The position numbers and the translations under genes are program-made. Under the pieces are notes generated by a model, which was not told the origin of the DNA, made no database searches, and was given only the letters and a program-made list of their open reading frames with translations. From Austropuccinia psidii (Eukaryota > Basidiomycota > Pucciniomycetes > Pucciniales > Sphaerophragmiaceae): a DNA stretch of 64,000 nucleotides. Location: the NCBI GenBank assembly GCA_023105745.1, contig JALGQZ010000013.1:10287105-10351104 (forward strand), in the 5' to 3' direction. Of this stretch, positions 60,786-64,000 are shown in pieces; the stretch's first letter is position 1; every line of letters begins with the position of its first letter.

Positions 60786-62622
60786 TGTGAGCCTTAGAGG
60801 TAATTTCATATACCCAAAAGACCACAAATATAAAAAATAACATATTAATATAAATAAAATAAATTTATTTATATTATTAAAATAGAAATCAAAATATAAA
60901 TATAAAATTATATTAAAAAATAAAGAATTAATTATAATTTAAAAATAAAAATACATTAAATTTTGTAAATATAAAATTACATTTATACTTGAAAAATTTA
61001 AGTAAAAATGAAATTTTAACAAAATTGTGAAAAAATAAATAAATTTGGAAAAAAGTTAAATAAAATTTATTATAACTTTTTATCCAATAAATAAACATAT
61101 AAAATTTATTTCACCATTGGATTCCTCATAAAAAATCAGGTGGGATCACCTCTGAGTGAAATTCTTGTAACTCAACTCTAAATAAGCTTAAATTAAGTTT
61201 TTAGTATTTTCAATACAAAAGTTGAAAATCCTCAAAACTTTAATTGAATTCACACCACATGTGGTGTTAACCATCAATTTTTGTGTTAAAATTGAGGTGT
61301 TGTGTTTAGTTTAGAAGTTATGAGGAATTGAAGTATTTTCAATTGAATTCAATTGAAATGTCAAAATGTGCGCGTGTATTACATAAGTGAACTTTGATTT
61401 ACATATGAGGTGTCAATTATTACTGTATTGTACTGTACAATTGAATTGAATTACATATGTAAATTATAAGTATAATACATGATGAGGAATTAAAGGAAAA
61501 CTAAATTGGAAAGATTAAATTTGGGGGGGAAAAGGAACTCCAGCTCTAAGGGGGAGCTAGACCCCCAAAATCCTTGCTGACAGGCGTGGGATGTCAAAAT
61601 TCACGCAAAAGTTCATCACTTTTGGCCTGGAATTGAGTTACAGGGTCTGTGGACTCAATTGATGATGAGGTTTTGATACCAACTGGGGTAGTTTTAGCTG
61701 TTGCCAAGAGGGTAAAACTACCCTTAAGATAAAACAATCATAATAAAAACAGTTTTAACTGGTTTCTACGCCTCTGACACACATTCTGGCGTGTTTTGAA
61801 GGCTCTAGGCCTGGTATTGCTATAGTAATGGCTGATTTAAGGGTCTAAAATGGCTAAAAATGGCTAAAAATGGCTTAAAACAGCCCTTTTTGGTCTAAAC
61901 CTGGGTTCAATCATGCCATAATTGGCTTTTCTGTTGTCAGACTGTTTTTCACGACTGACAAGAGTAAATTTTACTTTTGGAGTAAGAGAATTGATGGCTA
62001 TAAAAGAATGTCTTCTTTGCCCCACTTTTCTCTTCATGTTAGAATCTTTTCCTTTTATTAATTATTTTAAACACTGTTAAACCAATCAATCAAAGATTCC
62101 AACCACCACTTTTAAATCATTTTAATGCTTTTAACCCCGTGAAAAATTCATTATAAGCATTGTTTGTAACTCTTATAATCATTTTTACCCCTGAACCACC
62201 CCAAAAGTGAATTAGAGCATCTTTCATCACTGTTAGCTTTGTCACTTTGTTTCCAAATTCACTCTGGTCACTTTTGGGCGTGTTTTCTCTTTAATATTCT
62301 TTTTAAAGACTTTGTTCTTTAATTAATTGCTTGCAGTTCTTTGCTCAATTAATTCCAATTGAAATTGCTCTTGAAGAAACTTCTTTTGTAGCCTTAAATA
62401 TCTCTTGTAGAGTATTTTTGGATAAATTTTTATTGTTGGTAAAACAATAAATTTTTATAATATTATTGTTTTATACTAACAAAGTTATAAACAATAAAAT
62501 TGGTGTGTTTTCTCTTAAAAATAATATTTCATACTATTTTTAATTGAATTTTACCTTATACAAATTTTGAGGACAGGAAAAGTACTTGATTTTTAATCAA
62601 AGTTTCATATCCACACCTTACA
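60786..62622 (+). repeat. B2 3' LTR (1837 bp)
   Basis: It has the same length and ends as the 5' LTR. It is followed by the AAAAG duplication. No gene is present in it. Confidence 0.97.
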
Positions 62623-62627
62623 AAAAG

Positions 62628-63057
62628 AATTATAAGCCTTTTGAGACAGTTCAAGCTCCTGTGGTGAGGGCGTTTTGACCATATTGGAAACAGTTAAAGC
62701 TTTCCTGGTTGGTATAAAGTCCTCAAAAATAATTTAAGAAGACTCTTTAATTCAATACCAAGCCAAAAATTAATATTATTTTGCATTTGGTTGAAATCCA
62801 CACTGGTCAGGAGGAAATTTGGGGAGTATGGCACCCTTTGATCCAATCTTTCTTTCCCCAAAAAAATTCAGCTTTCCGATTTTTGTTTGTTAATTCCTCA
62901 TCATCTATTCTACTTAAAACTCTACATATGTAATTCAAGTGAAAATTGAAAGAACACATCTGTAATTCTTAATGCCACATATGTAAATTAAAGCTTGATT
63001 ATTTATTAAATGTGCACATTCCAATTGAAAGTACATCAATTCATGATAGCTTTTAGT
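62628..63057 (-). repeat. Decayed family B LTR fragment, right part
   Basis: This continues 52041-52524 after B2 (GTTCAAGCTCC, TTTCCTGGTTGGTAT, then the ACATATGTAATTCAA block near 62922). It stops where a D-like LTR begins. Confidence 0.7.
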
Positions 63058-63249
63058 ATGAGCCTTGAGGTATGTTTTACACACCTAAAGAAGCCAAAAT
63101 TGATATCAAAATAACCTTTGGAATGTAAATCATCGATCAGTGATATATATATCTAAAATTCATTATATTTCATATACAAAAAGAAGAATAGCTTTTTTGT
63201 GAGTAAGTAGAGCCATTGATTGAAGGCCAGATTTGAGCTTCACACAAAC
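63058..63249 (+). repeat. D-like LTR start, fragment
   Basis: TATGAGCCTTGAGGTATGTTT resembles the reverse complement of the D1 LTR end near 26679, with weaker similarity to about 63220. It ends at an A-like LTR. Confidence 0.5.
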
Positions 63250-64000
63250 TGTCACTCTGTGACTCAAAACCAGGGCACAAGCATGACAGCCAAATACCAT
63301 AAACCAATAGTAAAGCCAAGATACCGCCAAAACATGGATCTGAGCCAAATCAGCTCAAAATGTATCAAAGGAAAGAGGAACACCACCAATTTTCAAATTC
63401 ACAACTCCCATCATCATAGGACAAGGAATAACAAAGTTACTGCTGCTCAAAGTTTTTGTTGAGCACAAACCTTATTTTTCACCTCTCATCTTAAATCCAG
63501 ATGAAGAGGCTTAACCCCATCAAATGGGTATTTAAATTGAAGCTCTAAGTCAGGGATATCCAATGCTACTAGCCAAATTGAGCTAGCACCAGAACTACAG
63601 GAGGTATGTCCAAAATAAGGTCAAATAAGGGTGATAAAATATTCACCTCTAATCTAACTTCTACAGTTTTAGTGTAGGATACCTAAAGTGGGGTGTTTTA
63701 GAAAAGAGCACAATCAGGACTTTCTTATTGTGCCATCCATTTCCCCATATTTCATCTAGATACAAAGTTATGGGGCAAACAAGCTTCATACAGATTTTTA
63801 AGCAAATCATACATATGTACAAAAAATCTTGTACTTGGCATAACTTCGCCATATTTAATTATATCCAGATCAAATGAGGTACCACTGTGTAGAACACATC
63901 CAGGGCTGAATAAAGAGCCAAGCTTGAGCTTGATATCTAAAAAACTGACAAAGGTATGGCAGGTTTAAGGTCAAATTCCCACATTTAGACAAATACAGCC
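63250..64000 (+). repeat. A-like LTR, 5' part
   Basis: TGTCACTCTGTGACTCAAAAC matches the A1 LTR start. Later blocks (TTTTTCACCTCTCATC near 63476, and ATTCACCTCTAATCTAACTT near 63641) match A1 near 1276-1300. It is diverged and runs out of the window. No coding sequence is recognised. Confidence 0.5.

Larger units (their letters stand above)
52525..62622 (+). mobile_element. B2: intact family B Gypsy element
   Basis: The element is 10,098 bp, with two 1837 bp LTRs (52525-54361, 60786-62622), duplication AAAAG (52520-52524, 62623-62627), primer site 54364, purine tract 60770-60785, ORF0 and an uninterrupted Gag-Pol frame. The LTRs differ at roughly a dozen positions by eye, under 1%. It is the best candidate for a recently active, autonomous copy in the window. 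Confidence 0.97.

Noticed and set aside
60108..60827. A 239-codon antisense frame opposite the B2 integrase end and running into the LTR
   Set aside because: It is opposite a well-supported coding region. Its N-terminal part is LTR and purine tract sequence.
63220..63462. An 80-codon plus-strand frame near the window end
   Set aside because: It lies across the start of an A-like LTR and has no resemblance to element proteins.
1..64000. CRISPR arrays, rRNA, tRNA and bacterial-type operons
   Set aside because: No regularly spaced repeats were found, no rRNA blocks, and no cloverleaf-like sequence stood out. The coding content and introns are eukaryotic.

Overview
This 64 kb window holds no host gene that I can see. 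It is almost wall-to-wall LTR retrotransposons of the chromodomain-bearing Ty3/Gypsy (Metaviridae) type, on a very AT-rich background. The large genome-style nesting, the AT-rich LTRs, the short introns and the look of the Gag-Pol proteins suggest a basidiomycete fungus, most likely a rust (Pucciniales; the proteins resemble what I remember of the Austropuccinia psidii repeat complement). That assignment is from memory, not from a search.

I recognise five LTR families, named here by letter. A has a ~1.5 kb LTR (TGTCAG...CTGACA). B (~1.8 kb), C (~2.0 kb), D (~1.9 kb) and F (~2.2 kb) all run TGTGAGCC...CTTACA or CATCTTACA. Layout: A1 (+, 1-2587, 3' part only) lies in the gag of D1. D1 (-) occupies 2588-2993 and 20743-26679. 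B1 (-, 2994-20742, target duplication CTGGG) lies in D1 gag. C1 (-, 4867-15563, duplication GTGTC) lies in the chromodomain end of B1. A solo B LTR (22980-24797) lies inside the 5' LTR of D1. D1 itself sits in the gag of C2 (-, 26680-27587 and 38478-42070). F1 (+, 27588-38477, duplication CAATT) also sits in C2. C2 is inserted in F2 (+, 42071-42848). Then come C3 (+, 42849-51631, heavily decayed), an F LTR fragment, a B LTR fragment split by the intact element B2 (+, 52525-62622, duplication AAAAG), a D-like LTR end and an A-like LTR.

B2 is the one copy with an uninterrupted Gag-Pol frame: 1974 codons covering coiled coil, Gag core, CCHC knuckle, protease, RT, RNase H, integrase, GPF module and chromodomain. 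Its two 1837 bp LTRs differ at roughly a dozen positions by eye. C1 is nearly as good but has one in-frame UAA.

The most interesting signal is an additional gene, called ORF0 here, lying between the primer-binding site and Gag and overlapping the apparent N-terminus of the polyprotein in the +1 frame. In B, C, D and F copies the same three-exon model joins a short upstream exon to this frame. The spliced product comes to about 258 aa in B2 and 259 aa in C1. Its stop codon touches the Gag frame: ATGA in B, TAATG in D, and a CCCAAAG stretch just before the stop in C1 and F1. The conserved amino-acid motifs are in this frame. I do not recognise the protein. A hairpin whose sequence differs but whose pairing is kept at the 3' end of each LTR family is a second unlisted signal.
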